From positions 4,660,001-4,724,000 of the forward strand of contig OY783192.1 of NCBI GenBank assembly GCA_963678675.1: DNA of 64,000 bases. Direction: 5' to 3'. The DNA comes from Xiphydria camelus (Eukaryota > Arthropoda > Insecta > Hymenoptera > Xiphydriidae). The notes under the pieces are model-generated. The model saw nothing but the letters and a program-made list of their open reading frames with translations, searched no databases and was not told the origin of the DNA. The translations under genes and the position numbers were made by a program. Below are positions 45,451 to 56,964 of this stretch, piece after piece; position 1 is the first letter of the stretch; each line of letters begins with the position of its first letter.

Positions 45451-45980
45451 AAATTTGAAATACAAAGTTATGTGAATTTTAAGAACTACAGTATTGAAAC
45501 TGAGAATCATATGAAATTGTTTAAAAATTATTATATGTGTGTTGTATAGCTCAAAGAAATATTTAAATTTTAAGTTGAAGTATATTAATTTTCAAATGAA
45601 TGTATGAAATTTGTAGTGTTAAATTGAATGTTGAAATAAACATATTAACTTTAAGAACTTGCTTTTGAAGTTTCGAACACAGTATTAAAGACTTATCATG
45701 TATGGTTATGAAATTTAATAACAATTCTTGAAAATTCATATTCGAGTCACTCAATTCGTTGCGCATAAGTGTATATATGTATAAAGCATGAAAAATTGTT
45801 TACAAAAATTCATAACGTATTTCAATTTTCAAACATTTGGTTATGAAACTTCATATCATATTTGAAATTTAAGAACACTTGGTTTGGAATTTTAAAAACT
45901 GTGTTTGAAATTTCATACACTTTTGCGTGTGAATATTAATACACTCGTGCATATGTAACTGCTACTTCATACACATTTCT
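45451..45980. repeat. Decayed AT-rich tandem-like repeat region
   Basis: Words of the type GAAATTT(A/C)A(A/T)ACA, TTAAGAACA and GGTTATGAAA recur irregularly every few tens of bases, for example near 45450, 45655, 45704, 45850, 45870 and 45910. It looks like an old short-unit tandem array. No coding content. Confidence 0.45.
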
Positions 45981-46933
45981 ATGAAAAATGTTTAACAGAA
46001 TAGTATTTGGTGCGGTGTAAACGGTAAATAGAAATGTGTCCTCTGTACGAATTCTTGAAAATGAGCTCGAATCTCAGCGCTACTCGTACTGGATGAAGCA
46101 GTAAAAATTGCTGTTTTTTTTTGCGTTCGGATACGAGCCTCAAACACGATCGATCCGTCATTGCTTATCGCTCGTACTTCTACCGCAGAAAATCGCTATC
46201 GTAAAGTCCGCGTCCTCGCGTATTTGAAGATGCGCGCGTTTCGCCTCGTGCGCGCAAAATCGCGAGAGTGCGTATCGCGAAAGGGCTTGCACTGTCGGTC
46301 GTAAAAAGCGGAAAACATACACGAAGTTTTGTCGGCAATATGGCAGCGACCCGCATACGAAAGCAGCGGCGAAGGAGTTTGATGCAAGAAACACGCAAAG
46401 AGGCACATCTTGTATATTTTCAAATTTATTCAACGGAAGGCATAAGTTATCCCGCGTGGAGCGAAGAGGATCCGCTCGGTAGGGTCGTACATGTAAAATG
46501 GCTCGGGCGTTCCTTGATAATCGGCCCGAGGGTGAGGGTTCAGTTTTTAGAGCCAACTGTACCTTTATACATACATATATTCAATATGAACGACCATAAA
46601 GTGAAAGTGTATACCCGACTCGACGCTCGGACAATATCTTGCAACGTCATCGGTTCATATCGAAAGCTACATTGATAACGATGTTAACTGCCTGTCGCCG
46701 TCTACGCGAGACCGCTATATTCTGACTCCCCAATCAATCTTATATATACATAGGTACACGTGCCTACGTCAATGTACGAAGCAACTGGTTGTCCATCGAG
46801 ATTCTCGGAAAGGTCGATGTATAGTACTGGATACACGGGGTGAGTTAAAATTCTCGTGCAGAGAGAGAAAAAAGTTGATTTAACTAAAATAGACACGTAC
46901 GTTCGTTTATGAATATTAGCATGTTTATTTATA
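45981..46933. other. Intronic sequence without recognisable genes
   Basis: The 46150-46660 part is GC-richer with overlapping frames of 132 (minus) and 135 (plus) codons; neither has a recognised domain. Confidence 0.4.
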
Positions 46934-47698
46934 CACTGAGAGAAATAATTGCTAGTGCCAAACAAATATTTCTCGAACCAAAAACATAATATGATCTTGA
47001 ACATTCTTGTGAATACCACGATTCCTGTGATCGAAGGATATACACGGTGTTCATTTTAAAACTTACCACCCACGTTATCTGCGTAAAGAGACATATTTCT
47101 GAAAATCGCCGAGACACGTCAACAAAATTATTGAGGGGGAACATTTTTTATAAAAATTCGACGCCCCCCCCCCCCCCCCTCAACCACCTGACTCCGGGGG
47201 CGGTAACCCCAATATTCTTAAATGGAACAGGGGGTCGAGTGATACCTCATTTTAACGTCAAATTTGAAAAGTAGGACGTCAAAATGTACACAATTAAAAT
47301 CCCTTTAAAATGAGGTATCACTCGACCCCCTGTTCCATTTAAGAATATTGGGGTTACCGCCCCCGGAGTCAGGTGGTTGAGGGGGGGGGGGCGTCGAATT
47401 TTTATAAAAAATGTTCCCCCTCAATAATTTTGTTGACGTGTCTCGGCGATTTTCAGAAATATGTCTCTTTACGCAGATAACGTGGGTGGTAAGTTTTAAA
47501 ATGAACACCCTGTATATTCTTAATTTAAGGATACCTTCGTTGGGGCGAGAAATTCTACTTTCGCGAAAAAAAAAGCAATTACACCAGCTTATCGAATATT
47601 TTCTTGCACGAAGAAAACCACAACTTGAGCCTGGAATTATATCATATTTCTGATTGAAGAAAATATTTCTTTAGCACCAGCAATTATTTCTCTCAGTG
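46934..47698. mobile_element. CACTGAG-type short element, family C, split by an inner palindrome element
   Basis: Ends CACTGAGAGAAATAATTGCT and (reverse-complemented right) CACTGAGAGAAATAATTGCT are a perfect match for 20 bp, flanked by TA. The outer sequence is 46934-47042 plus 47513-47698 and matches 21425-21712. The inner block 47043-47512 is a separate insertion. Confidence 0.88.
47043..47512. mobile_element. Near-perfect palindromic element nested inside 46934-47698
   Basis: Left end CACGGTGTTCATTTTAAAAC, right end (reverse-complemented) CAGGGTGTTCATTTTAAAAC, with TA on both sides. Arms of about 210 bp are almost identical, so both strands give the same 40-odd-residue frame (starting MFILKLTTHVICV), which is a palindrome effect and not a gene. 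The loop is about 50 bp, around 47255-47305. A homopolymer differs between arms: C16 on the left (47164-47179) versus G11 on the right (47381-47391). Confidence 0.9.
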
Positions 47699-47702
47699 TA
47701 TA

Positions 47703-47923
47703 CAGAGAACAAAATTAGTAGATTTGATTAAATTAGCAGTCACGGGCAAAGAGACGCTGATTTAGTGAATTTAATTAAATATCTTGGTTATGATGATTGA
47801 CAGCTGTTTGACGGAAAGAGGCAATAGTCAATTCTATCGAATTATTGGTTCAAGTAACTAAATATGCGCTCCCTCGCCCGTGACCGCTAATTTAGTCAAG
47901 TCTACTACTTCTTTTTCTCAGTG
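47703..47923. mobile_element. CACTGAG-type short hairpin element abutting the previous one
   Basis: Left CAGAGAACAAAATTAGTAGA and right (reverse-complemented) CACTGAGAAAAAGAAGTAGT, then CTTGACTAAATTAGCGGTCA matching TTTGATTAAATTAGCAGTCA on the left; TA flanks. Only TATA (47699-47702) separates it from 46934-47698. Confidence 0.75.
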
Positions 47924-48402
47924 TAGGTACTTCTTCTTGATTATTGTCCAATAATGGACAAAACATTGACACTCAATTTTTAAATTCAAACTTTATGATT
48001 GCGCCCTCTCCTGCTTCGGCTACGTATGAAGTAAACACGTATATAGCCATCGTAATGAATGACACAAAAGGATATTTTGAATGAAATCGTGAATTTCCGT
48101 GCGTTCGCACACGCACCCATTAGAGATAGGGATCAAATTCCAATCGGTCCATCCTATTCGACGATGCAGATGCAGCGATAAACGAAATTGCATATCGAAT
48201 TGGAAAATCAAACGTGGTGGTCGACTAATTGGAAAGTGGACACGGTTTAATGGCGGTTGATGCGGTTTCCAAAGCGAACGCTGAGTTTTACGGTTACCCC
48301 CGCCTAGTTATAGCGATGGGATCGATTAGACTCAATCGCGGGCAGGTTCTTCTGCTTCACTGGTTCATCGCGTAGATAGATAGGTATAGAGAGGTCGGTA
48401 TA
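47924..48402. other. Intronic sequence without recognisable genes
   Basis: Nothing recognised. Confidence 0.4.
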
Positions 48403-48559
48403 CCAGGTGTTTCGGAATGCATATCGGAGTAAGATGGGTTATCCGATACACCAAGCCCGGTAATCGAAAAACCTTTATTGCTGCTGGAATGGAGCATACA
48501 TAGTCACCCCTATAACCACATAATCCGTCTTGCTCCGGTTTATATCCTGGGACATCTGG
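48403..48559. mobile_element. Short TA-flanked element (157 bp)
   Basis: Left CCAGGTGTTTCGGAATGCAT, then ATCGGAGTAAGA; right (reverse-complemented) CCAGATGTCCCAGGATATAA, then ACCGGAGCAAGA. TA precedes and follows. Non-coding. Confidence 0.7.
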
Positions 48560-48891
48560 TACGATAATACGTTCGAATGCCTAAACTGCACCCAAATGCA
48601 TTCTAGGCTTTATCTATCATTTTGTCCCTGACAGCTTACGCCATCTACAGAATTGTAGGAAGAAGTAAAATATTTGTTTATAAGTAGATGTAAAAAAACC
48701 CGACGTACATTATATCAATGTGTATTAAAAGAAAACACTTAACTCGGCACTGCAATTAGAACGCATGTATTTCGACGTGAGTAAAGTAATTTTAAAATGT
48801 TATAATTGAGATTCGTGCTTTTTTAAATGCAACGTCGAGTTACGTAATTTCTCTTAGAGCATTTTAATATATAGAGTGAGTTGCTTAAGAG

Positions 48892-50136
48892 GATTGATTT
48901 CGCACAAACCACGCCCTCGAATGCAAATTTGAGTTTGTCCAACAACTTAACCCCTTATGAGTTTTAGAGGCGGATGACGATGAGCGAAGATTTTTAGAGA
49001 GGCGCCGAAATCTTGTGCCCAACACGCGACCCGAAATTAGCGAGTCTAATTGCGAGCAAACGGCTCTAATTCTTGTGACACCGCGAGAATGGGAGGCGAG
49101 GGTGATTTTTTTTTAAGTTCAATCGTTTGCCGGCGAGTAATGTACGATAGGTGGAGGATCGGTGTACGATCTAAAATGACTAATATTGGATTATTTCATT
49201 GTTGTCCCGCTGCTTGATCAATTCTCTCTTCATGATGAGTGTAACTAATCCTCGTCATAATGAGAAACTTAATCAAGCAAGGAGAAAACAATGGAATCTC
49301 CTGATATCCACGACATACCAATCCTACCTCACAATCAACTCACATTGTTAGCGATATAATACTCGAGATTTAAAAAATCTAGATTTAATAAATTATACGA
49401 AAATATTACTCGCATGCGTACCACCGGCCGCAAAAGCGGTAAAGCATTGCAGTAGGAAATAACGAGTCCCGCGTAACGTTGGAGAAAGAAGTTGACCGTA
49501 ATTTTCCGCGCTGGAGTGGGAACGAGTAAATCTCGGGAGCAACATTGGGTCGACCGTGCCTTCCGACTCGCTGCAATGCTCCCCTACTCGCGCTGACTTT
49601 TTCTTAAATCCCCATTCTCCTCCCGTCCAAAACATTCATATTTAAGCCGTGTTCCTTCTAATTAGGCCGCCATCTTGGCAGGCTCTAAATCTACAAGCAT
49701 TGTTCCCGCTTTCCAGGGATGCTTTATTATATGCAGTCAGACACAAGCCAGAATTCAGCTATGGAATCCGTTCTCTCCTTCTTTCTCCCCCTCCAACCCT
49801 CTATTGTTCCAACGGAAAGAGGAGAAAAGAAAAATATCCGTCGCTCGTACCCGATGCGTATTACATACCAAAATTTCATTTTCACGACATACTCGTCGGT
49901 AAACGATTGGTCCTAAAAAAAATCACCCTCGCCTCCCGTTCTCGCGGTGTCGCGAGAATTAGAGCAGTTTGCTCGCAATTAGACTCGCTAATTTTGGGTC
50001 GCGTATTGGGCACAAGATTTCGGCGCCTCTCTAAACATCTTCGCTCACCGCCATCCGCCTCCGAAACTCACAAGGGGTTAAGTTGTTGGACAAACTCAAA
50101 TTTGCATTCGAGGGTGTGGTTTGTGCGAAATCAATC
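48892..50136. repeat. Large inverted duplication: two ~248-bp arms around a ~750-bp middle
   Basis: The left arm (48892-49140) and right arm (49890-50136) are inverted copies sharing GATTGATTTCGCACAAACCA, TGCAAATTTGAGTTTGTCCA, AACTTAACCCCTT, GAGAGGCGCCGAAATCTTGT and GGAGGCGAGGGTGA. Similarity stops sharply outside 48892 and 50136. The middle contains a small hairpin (49182-49307) and no recognised gene. Open frames at 49393-49635 (minus) and 49649-50218 (plus) extend into or beyond an arm and have no domain I recognise. It could be a long-terminal-inverted-repeat transposon lacking its enzyme gene, or an inverted segmental duplication. Confidence 0.8.
49182..49307. mobile_element. Short hairpin within the middle of the inverted duplication
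   Basis: TCATTGTTGTCCCGCTGCTT then GATCAA on the left pairs with (reverse-complemented right) CCATTGTTTTCTCCTTGCTT then GATTAA, and the arms continue to CATGATG / CATTATGACG. Probably a separate small insertion. Confidence 0.6.
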
Positions 50137-50436
50137 TGCGCGACGGAGGATAAGGAACGACGTCGGTACATCAACACAGGGAAACGGGAATTCGCGGCCC
50201 TTAAATAAACCGAATTAAAGTTGGTACGCACAAGTTGCAATATGATACCATACGATTCTACCTTAAAGTGTCGCGCGATGACAGTATCTATATTCCTATA
50301 TTTATATTCGATACTATACAAAGCTATAACACGCATAAACAATTTGCTAGTTGCCTATCTCTACCAAGGAGCCTCTAAAGTCAAACCCTTAATTGTAATA
50401 CGAGATTTACAATATTTTGTGAATCGACGTAACAAT
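50137..50436. other. Intronic sequence without recognisable genes
   Basis: Nothing recognised. Confidence 0.4.
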
Positions 50437-50886
50437 CCGCGTAAAAAAAAATAGGGCTAAAGTATGGCGAAAGTTTGGGGAAAAGTTGAACCAAAAAAGT
50501 ATGGCTATGGATCATATTCCAGATTTTCAGCCAGACAATTTTTTCATATCGGCTGAAAAGAAAATTTATTCGATTTATACCTGTATCTTGATTAAATTCT
50601 GTTGTGTATGGGTTCTTCAATATAAAACTATAATGACTTGTTCGGCACTAGAATATAGTTCATTAGTAATAATTTGAGAGTTTAATAAAATAATAAGTTT
50701 AAATAATATTAACTGACAAGAGCAGATATCGATTACAGCATAAAGTCGTACAAACAACTGAACTCTAGTTAAAGAGCGCATCATTTACAGGCTGGAAGTC
50801 TGGGATACGATCCGTAACCATACTTTTTTGGTTCAACTTTCCCCCAAACTTTCGCCATACTGTAGCCATACTTCTTTTTTACGCGG
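50437..50886. mobile_element. Element with about 80-bp inverted termini (450 bp)
   Basis: Left GGGCTAAAGTATGGCGAAAG, TTTGGGGAAAAGTTGAACC and AAAAAAGTATGGCTA; right (reverse-complemented) GGCTACAGTATGGCGAAAG, TTTGGGGGAAAGTTGAACC and AAAAAAGTATGGTTA. The outer ends read CCGCGTAAAAAA. Interior AT-rich with no long frame. Confidence 0.85.
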
Positions 50887-51203
50887 GGAAAGCTCTGACC
50901 TATTGACAACTATAACATAAACATGCCGCATATTTACCTGTCGCTGCGAGGGGTAACGAATTTTCTTTCTCCTCTCGCTCATTCGTCACCTCTTTCGCAC
51001 CTCTACCGCGTCTCGCTAACACTCCCTCTCGCTTCCTACACCGTCGACCCCTCCTCGTACCACTCTATGTCACCACTCACTCATCCTCGGTTAATTAATG
51101 AAAGTTGCGAGTCGTCGTGCGCGGACCGTGTACATATACTAGGCTCGGTTTAACGAGGGTACCCATTGGAAGGAGTGCCACACGAGGGTTTAGCCCCCTC
51201 CCC

Positions 51204-51267
<64 letters not shown>

Positions 51268-53943
51268 AAACCGTGCTACGAGCACCCCGCCCGTTGTCCG
51301 TTGAAAGTGGAAAATCCTGAAATCAAGTGACAGAGCGAGTTCAAGTGTCACCGCGACGAGACGTGTCCCTTTATTAACATCCATTCGAGCAGGCTCAAGA
51401 CCGAGTAGGGTAACGAAAGGGGTTGCGGTTTGACTTTGTAGGTCGAGTTAGCTACGCGAAGGAAAGTGACTTTGCTAAATGGATGGAATACGTTTTGCGA
51501 AATTATTGCTGTCTATTCGGTGCGATAAATTGTAGTTACCTATCGGAGTAATTAAAAATTGGCTACACCTTTGCAATGTCTTTTTGGCTGGCGTAGAATT
51601 GATAAAAACTACGAAAATTGAAAAGAGATGTTATCATATGACAGAATTTATCTCCCCACATACTTCCAATCAAAGCTACCTAATCAAATTACAAGATATT
51701 GCATAGAAATCTTAATAATTGCAGTAACGAAATCATGTATTATTTTTAAGCAAGCACAGGTACTTCAGTTGTCTCTTGAAATAGAAGAAAGTGAATGGTA
51801 TCGTATATATCGCGCGAACGCGCGCGCGTGTGTTATGTAGTTAGAAAATCTCTTTTAAGATTCCTTAATTGAATACTGAGTTTTAGTCTGGTTTACATAG
51901 TGGAAAGTTCTGTACGCTGTACAAACATCGAAGATAGAGGAGAATCCACATTCGACTCGCTATTGGAGGAATACGTATGAACTTTCGAGTACCTACCCTT
52001 GTTTCGTCCGTGAGTATACTTCCATGTCTCTCTAAATTTCCTATAACTTAATGGAGGAGTATTTCATTCCGATACATTGCTTCGCGGTAGGCGCATTATA
52101 ATACGGATTCGCAATGTAGCGGTGCTAATGAATTATGTATTTATGGTTATTAGTAAGTGGTTATTATTTTCATGAGAGGGGAGAAATCTACTATATTTAA
52201 AAAATATATTTGATAGCACTGAAATGTTTTTGAGCACTTGAATTACTTCAGAAATATATTCATAAAGTTATACCTATCACACCTCGGAAGCATATCTGCA
52301 TCGAAAACTACATACGTATGTATGTATGTAAATTTATGAATTTCGCATATAATGTAACGTCTATATTACCGTCATAGATAATTCAATGACAATTAAATAG
52401 AAGATGATAAAACTAGAAAAACTGAATAAGAAATAAGAATATCTTTTTCGCAGTTTATAATCTACATATTATATGGACGTTGCGCATTATTATAAATCTG
52501 TCTTCCACTTATACTGCTCAATATAATAATTTAAACGCGATTAAAATATTTTATGAAATATTAAAATCTCCATGAGGCACTTACATTGCATTTGTCGTAA
52601 CGAATGTCCCGACACTTTTTACAGCATAGATTGAATACAATTTAATACGTTTAATCGCATTTAATTTGAATCTGTAGTAATCCCAATATTCTGAACAAAG
52701 CGAACATATCTCGTTTTATCTGAATAATTATCACGAGAACAATTTAAAGTCGAAATGAATAAAAATCGATACCAACAATTAATTTCGGGCTTTTGTAAAA
52801 CGTGATTGAAAAAATAATTCTTTTCGGTTCATTTCAGTGGAGTTTCATTTATCCGAATATCGGACCGCTTTATAAAGCCAGTAGTAAAATACAACTTCGA
52901 CATTGTTACCAGTGTGCTTTGTAAAGGTAACGAAGTACTCCAGCGGTACCACGTGCAGCTAGGCCATGTGCACAATAAACAACAGTGTCCTTCTTGCGCA
53001 AATATGTTAATTACGCTTTCCGTAATTGGACTACAAGTTTTAACTGCGTTTGCCTGGTTTAATTTCATGCCTGAGAAATCAGCTCTAACCTCTAGCTCCC
53101 TCAACTTTAGCACGCGAATTAACTTTCCTTGCCAATTGTCTCTCATTAGGTTCACAAATCATCTACGAGTATTCGGTTTTACCTAGCTGTAAAGACTCGA
53201 TTTTTATTCCAATCGCCGCTGAATAAAGAAAACAGTCTATTTTAGAAACTATGTTGTTACGACAGAAGATATGTACCTACATATATCTTCTAATGTTAAC
53301 TCTCCGTGGTCACACGTCCGTACAGTTTCGCGATTGTCACACATAGGTTAAATGGATCCAACCGATTTTTAAATAATAGCCACAACACGAACAACACATT
53401 CACTTAATTTAGATCGATAAATTATGGAACATTCTTCGAACATTCTAGGATATCTGATCACCGTGTTTACGTAAAAAATGAAATGATTACATATTTAAAG
53501 ACGATCGTGAATATGTAGATGTCGAAAAATGAGCTGCTTCATTAAAAGTGTCAAAACTTCTTTATTTTTAGTTTTCTTAAGAAAATCTACAAATGATTCC
53601 CATTGGTACTCTTTGAAGCAATAAATAGTTCTATATAGTGCAAGGATAAAAAAATTATTTTTTCCGAAGTCCGAAGAAGGTTGGTAGTATGAGTTTTAAG
53701 AAGAAGCTATTTATTTCAAGATTTGACGAGGGTTTAGTTACGATTAGTAAGAAAAAAAGTACAGTCAGCTTCAGAATTGAAGTCTGGGTCAAATGGATCT
53801 TTAGTTACCATAAAGGGTTAAAATACAAGCTAATTTTAAAGAGTAATTTTCTCTCATTCCGGAATATAGAAAAATGGAAAGCAAAAGAGAAATAAAAAAG
53901 TAATGTAAGCAGTATCCTTATTACATAGATATGATTCCCTGTA
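50887..53943. other. Intronic sequence without recognisable genes
   Basis: Contains a long (TC)n tract at 51208-51264, a GTAT tandem at 52316-52331 and scattered short frames. A minus-strand 108-codon frame at 52829-53155 is discussed under rejected items. Confidence 0.4.
51208..51264. repeat. (TC)n microsatellite, about 28 units
   Basis: The longest pure dinucleotide run in the window. It produces spurious Ser-Leu / Arg-Glu open frames on both strands. Confidence 0.97.
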
Positions 53944-54172
53944 CACAGTGAGAGAGAATGTTGTAGATTTTACTAAATCGGTGATTTTACGGGTGGCGGA
54001 ATGCAAACTTAATTACTTGGACTAATAGTTTGTTTGAATGAACTAAAGCCTGTTTCTTTCAAATAGCCGGTTAATCGTTATAACAAATTTCATTAATTGA
54101 AGCAATCAATTTTGTATTCCCCCACCCTCAGACGTCGATTTAATTGAATATACATTTTTTTTCTTTGCACAG
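53944..54172. mobile_element. CACTGAG-type short element, family D, unbroken copy
   Basis: Ends CACAGTGAGAGAGAATG and TTTTTTTTCTTTGCACAG, with a TA near the left. The interior aligns with the outer parts of 17667-18431 (ACTAAATCGGTGATTTTACG, CTAATAGTTTG, GGTTAATCGTTATAAC) and lacks the 17751-18287 block. Confidence 0.75.
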
Positions 54173-54900
54173 GTTATTGTAAAATCACGTTAATTATAGG
54201 CTGCACATACCGGGATCTCGAGTTGCTGTTTACTGTCTCTTTTCCGCAAACTCTGCGGATATAAGAGTATCCTTGTCGCGCGAGCGAAATGCTCATAGCC
54301 GGAGCGTTCCCGGGTTAATTGGGCCGAGTGGTTGCATATGATCGAACGAGTTGAAGTAGCTCGTCGGAGAGTAGTGAAATACAACGGGACTCCACCTGAA
54401 TGAATGGGTAACGTCGATCGCATACCTATACCTATATCTGCGTGTACAGTGTGAATGGGTGCACAAGGACCATTCATTTCGAAGTGGAAGCCATGTGGGT
54501 CGGAATGCTCTTCAGGAGAGAGGAACGCCATTCTCGTCTATCAACCATCTATATGTATAATATAACGACGACAACGCGAAGCGCAGAATGATCGCGTCGA
54601 CTTTTCTCGAATTTCTCATTTGATGAGCAGTTACAAAAGTAGAATCGCTAGGTGACGTGGAATACCGTAAGGGAACAACTTGATCCCTGTATTTCTATCG
54701 GAGAGGATCGAGAGATCGGTAAAGCACTGGCATATCGGGTAACGATTCTGCGGACAAAAATAATAATGCGTGTAATTCTAGAGGATATTCTATAGCAACA
54801 AGAAGGAGACAAAAAACGCGACTCGCGACGTCTCGGATTTCTCAGCCTCATTGTCGGACGACAAAATCGAAATATCACAATGGCGGGAAGCTTACCCTCC
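54173..54900. other. Intronic sequence without recognisable genes
   Basis: Nothing recognised. Confidence 0.4.
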
Positions 54901-55134
54901 CAGGCGGAAAAGTTCTATATTTTGTATATAATCCATATGTGAATTTGGTCATACATTATATAGATTATGTATGATTCCTATATTAACCAAATACAGACTA
55001 CACATATGGATTATAGAAACATTCAAAAATCTATATATAGTTCTTACATGGTGAACATAGAAACCATATGTAATCCATATATGACCAAATCCACATATGG
55101 ACTATATACAAAATATATAGAACTTTTCCGCCTG
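54901..55134. mobile_element. Hairpin element with CAGGCGGAAAAGTTC termini (234 bp)
   Basis: Both ends begin CAGGCGGAAAAGTTCTATAT inward and continue through TTTTGTATATA and TCCATATG. The interior repeats ATATGGATTATA-type words in both orientations. Target duplication not evident. Confidence 0.85.
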
Positions 55135-56436
55135 AATTTATAGAGTTCACCCCTAAGTTCTCAATCGAGCAACGAGGAAGACACTGCGACGCCCGTGGGA
55201 TATTCTACGCGATAAAGGACGGATCCAGAGAAAATATGAGAAGGGAACTAGAAGGAGAAGAATTCAGGAGGAGGAGAGGGGGGAAGAGGAACATCGAGAA
55301 TGTGCACCCGCGGAGTTTCGTGGAAAAGCAACGTCCAGCGGAGGGTTTAATTGGAAGGATCGTAATTTCATGTCGCGACATAAGTCCCGCCAGGGCGCCA
55401 GCAATTTATAATCCGCTCACAAAGCTCCGGCACCGAGCGCACGAGATGCTATTAATTAAGAGAGATCGTACGTCGCACGCGGCATAACTCCTCCACCACC
55501 TGTACACAGGAGGTAATGGGAGGAGTCACACGACTGCCAATTCGGAATGCAGGAACTCGTTGATACGAATGCCTTGACAGTTAATCTATGCTAATAGGGT
55601 GGTCAAAATGCGCGAGTACCGACTAAATTCGAGCCAACGTTGGGTGAGAATTATATCCCAGAGATCACAGAGATATTCGGAGTACCTCCATCCGAGTATG
55701 CGGACGAAGTAATGTACATCTATATACAGTTAATATACGCGCGTGTATATGTGGCAGAGGGGTCATGGAAGCGGTGTTTCTTCTCATATCGAAATTCACG
55801 GGTCAGTGATTCATTCCGAGAAGTTTGAAGGTGGCCACGATAAGGAGTCTGTTGAGCGGTTTTACTAAAGTGTATCTGCGAGGACACGTGATATCGATCT
55901 AAGGAATCAGTAGATACGTCTGAATAACGTTTCAAATCTACGTGTTCTTGTCAATCTGTAATATTTATAAGAATAAAGAGAAAAGTAAATCTTGAAGTCG
56001 AGTTAATGTTTTTCTTTAATTCGATGTAATAAATATTTATTAGATTCCAATGGATAGAGAAGGTATATTTTGCATTTATGTAATTTGTAACTCTGTTTCG
56101 ATTCTATACTTCATACATACAAATAATTTCTTTGTCTGTGTGGCAATAATGACTCAGTTGGCGACACAGATGATTAGTGCGCATGTGCAGTAAGTGTGTG
56201 TTACCGAACGGCTGTTTTTCTCATCAAAAGGTAAAATAAATATAACTGTATATATTGTATTGGCCCTGATTATTTTTTTGTGTAATAATAACTAGGCATC
56301 CAGTAAGTTATTATTCTGATTTGAATGTATTTGATTTGGTCATTTCACTTCATAAAATTGTAAATATTGTTCCTAACCCCTCACATTTCGTTCCTTGCTT
56401 CATGTACAAGAAAGACGATGACTGCAACATTTAACC
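55135..56436. other. Intronic sequence without recognisable genes
   Basis: Short frames only. Confidence 0.4.
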
Positions 56437-56962
56437 CAACGAAGTCGGGTGAGTTGGCGCACCCGACTGTTCGGGATGCACCAACTATTCAAATATGTGT
56501 TTGCGATGTGACAGAAAAGCGAAATAACTTTTACATGTTATTATTAAGATTTATTACATTTTAAAGATGTTTTAAGTTTATGTGGTTGGAATAATCAATA
56601 CTTTGGTATTTTTCTTTAAATTTGATTATTTAAGATGATTTTGTATTTTTGTTTTTATTATTTGGCATTAAAAGTAGTTGCACTTTTAATTTTGAGGTGT
56701 ATTCTTGGAGAACCACTCACCCCCACCAATTTTTTCTACTGCGCCATCTCACCCATACTAGGGCGGGTGAGTTGGGGTTTTTGGTATATTTGCTTTTGAC
56801 AAATTGCTTACAAAACTCGATAACACTTTTAGTCGTTCCTTTACAAATTCCGATATTTTATTGTTCGCTCTATCCACATTATCAATTAAGTATTGCTTAT
56901 CTTACAAATATAGTTTTTGTACCACTTTAAAAAAAGGTGCGCCATCTCTCCCGACTTTACCC
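56437..56962. mobile_element. G-rich-terminus element (about 526 bp) with repeated terminal motif
   Basis: Right end (reverse-complemented) GGGTAAAGTCGGGAGAGATG then GCGCACC; left end AAGTCGGGTGAGTTGGCGCA then CCC. Internal copies: GGGATGCACC near 56473, CACTCACCCCCACC near 56715 and GGGCGGGTGAGTTGGGG near 56762. The same terminal-motif scatter is seen at 23392, 38528 and 61278. The left border is approximate. Confidence 0.7.
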
Positions 56963-56964
56963 TA

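Noticed and set aside
47047..47508. Same 40-odd-residue frame on both strands
   Set aside because: It arises because the element is a palindrome; not a gene.
51105..51384. Ser-Leu and Arg-Glu repeat frames
   Set aside because: Produced by the (TC)n microsatellite.
52829..53155. Minus-strand 108-codon frame; a neighbouring frame reads VVYCAHGLAARGTAGVLRYL, reminiscent of a Cys-loop phosphatase or rhodanese active site
   Set aside because: The spacing does not give C-x5-R, stops interrupt the neighbouring frame, and no other domain motif was found upstream; probably chance.
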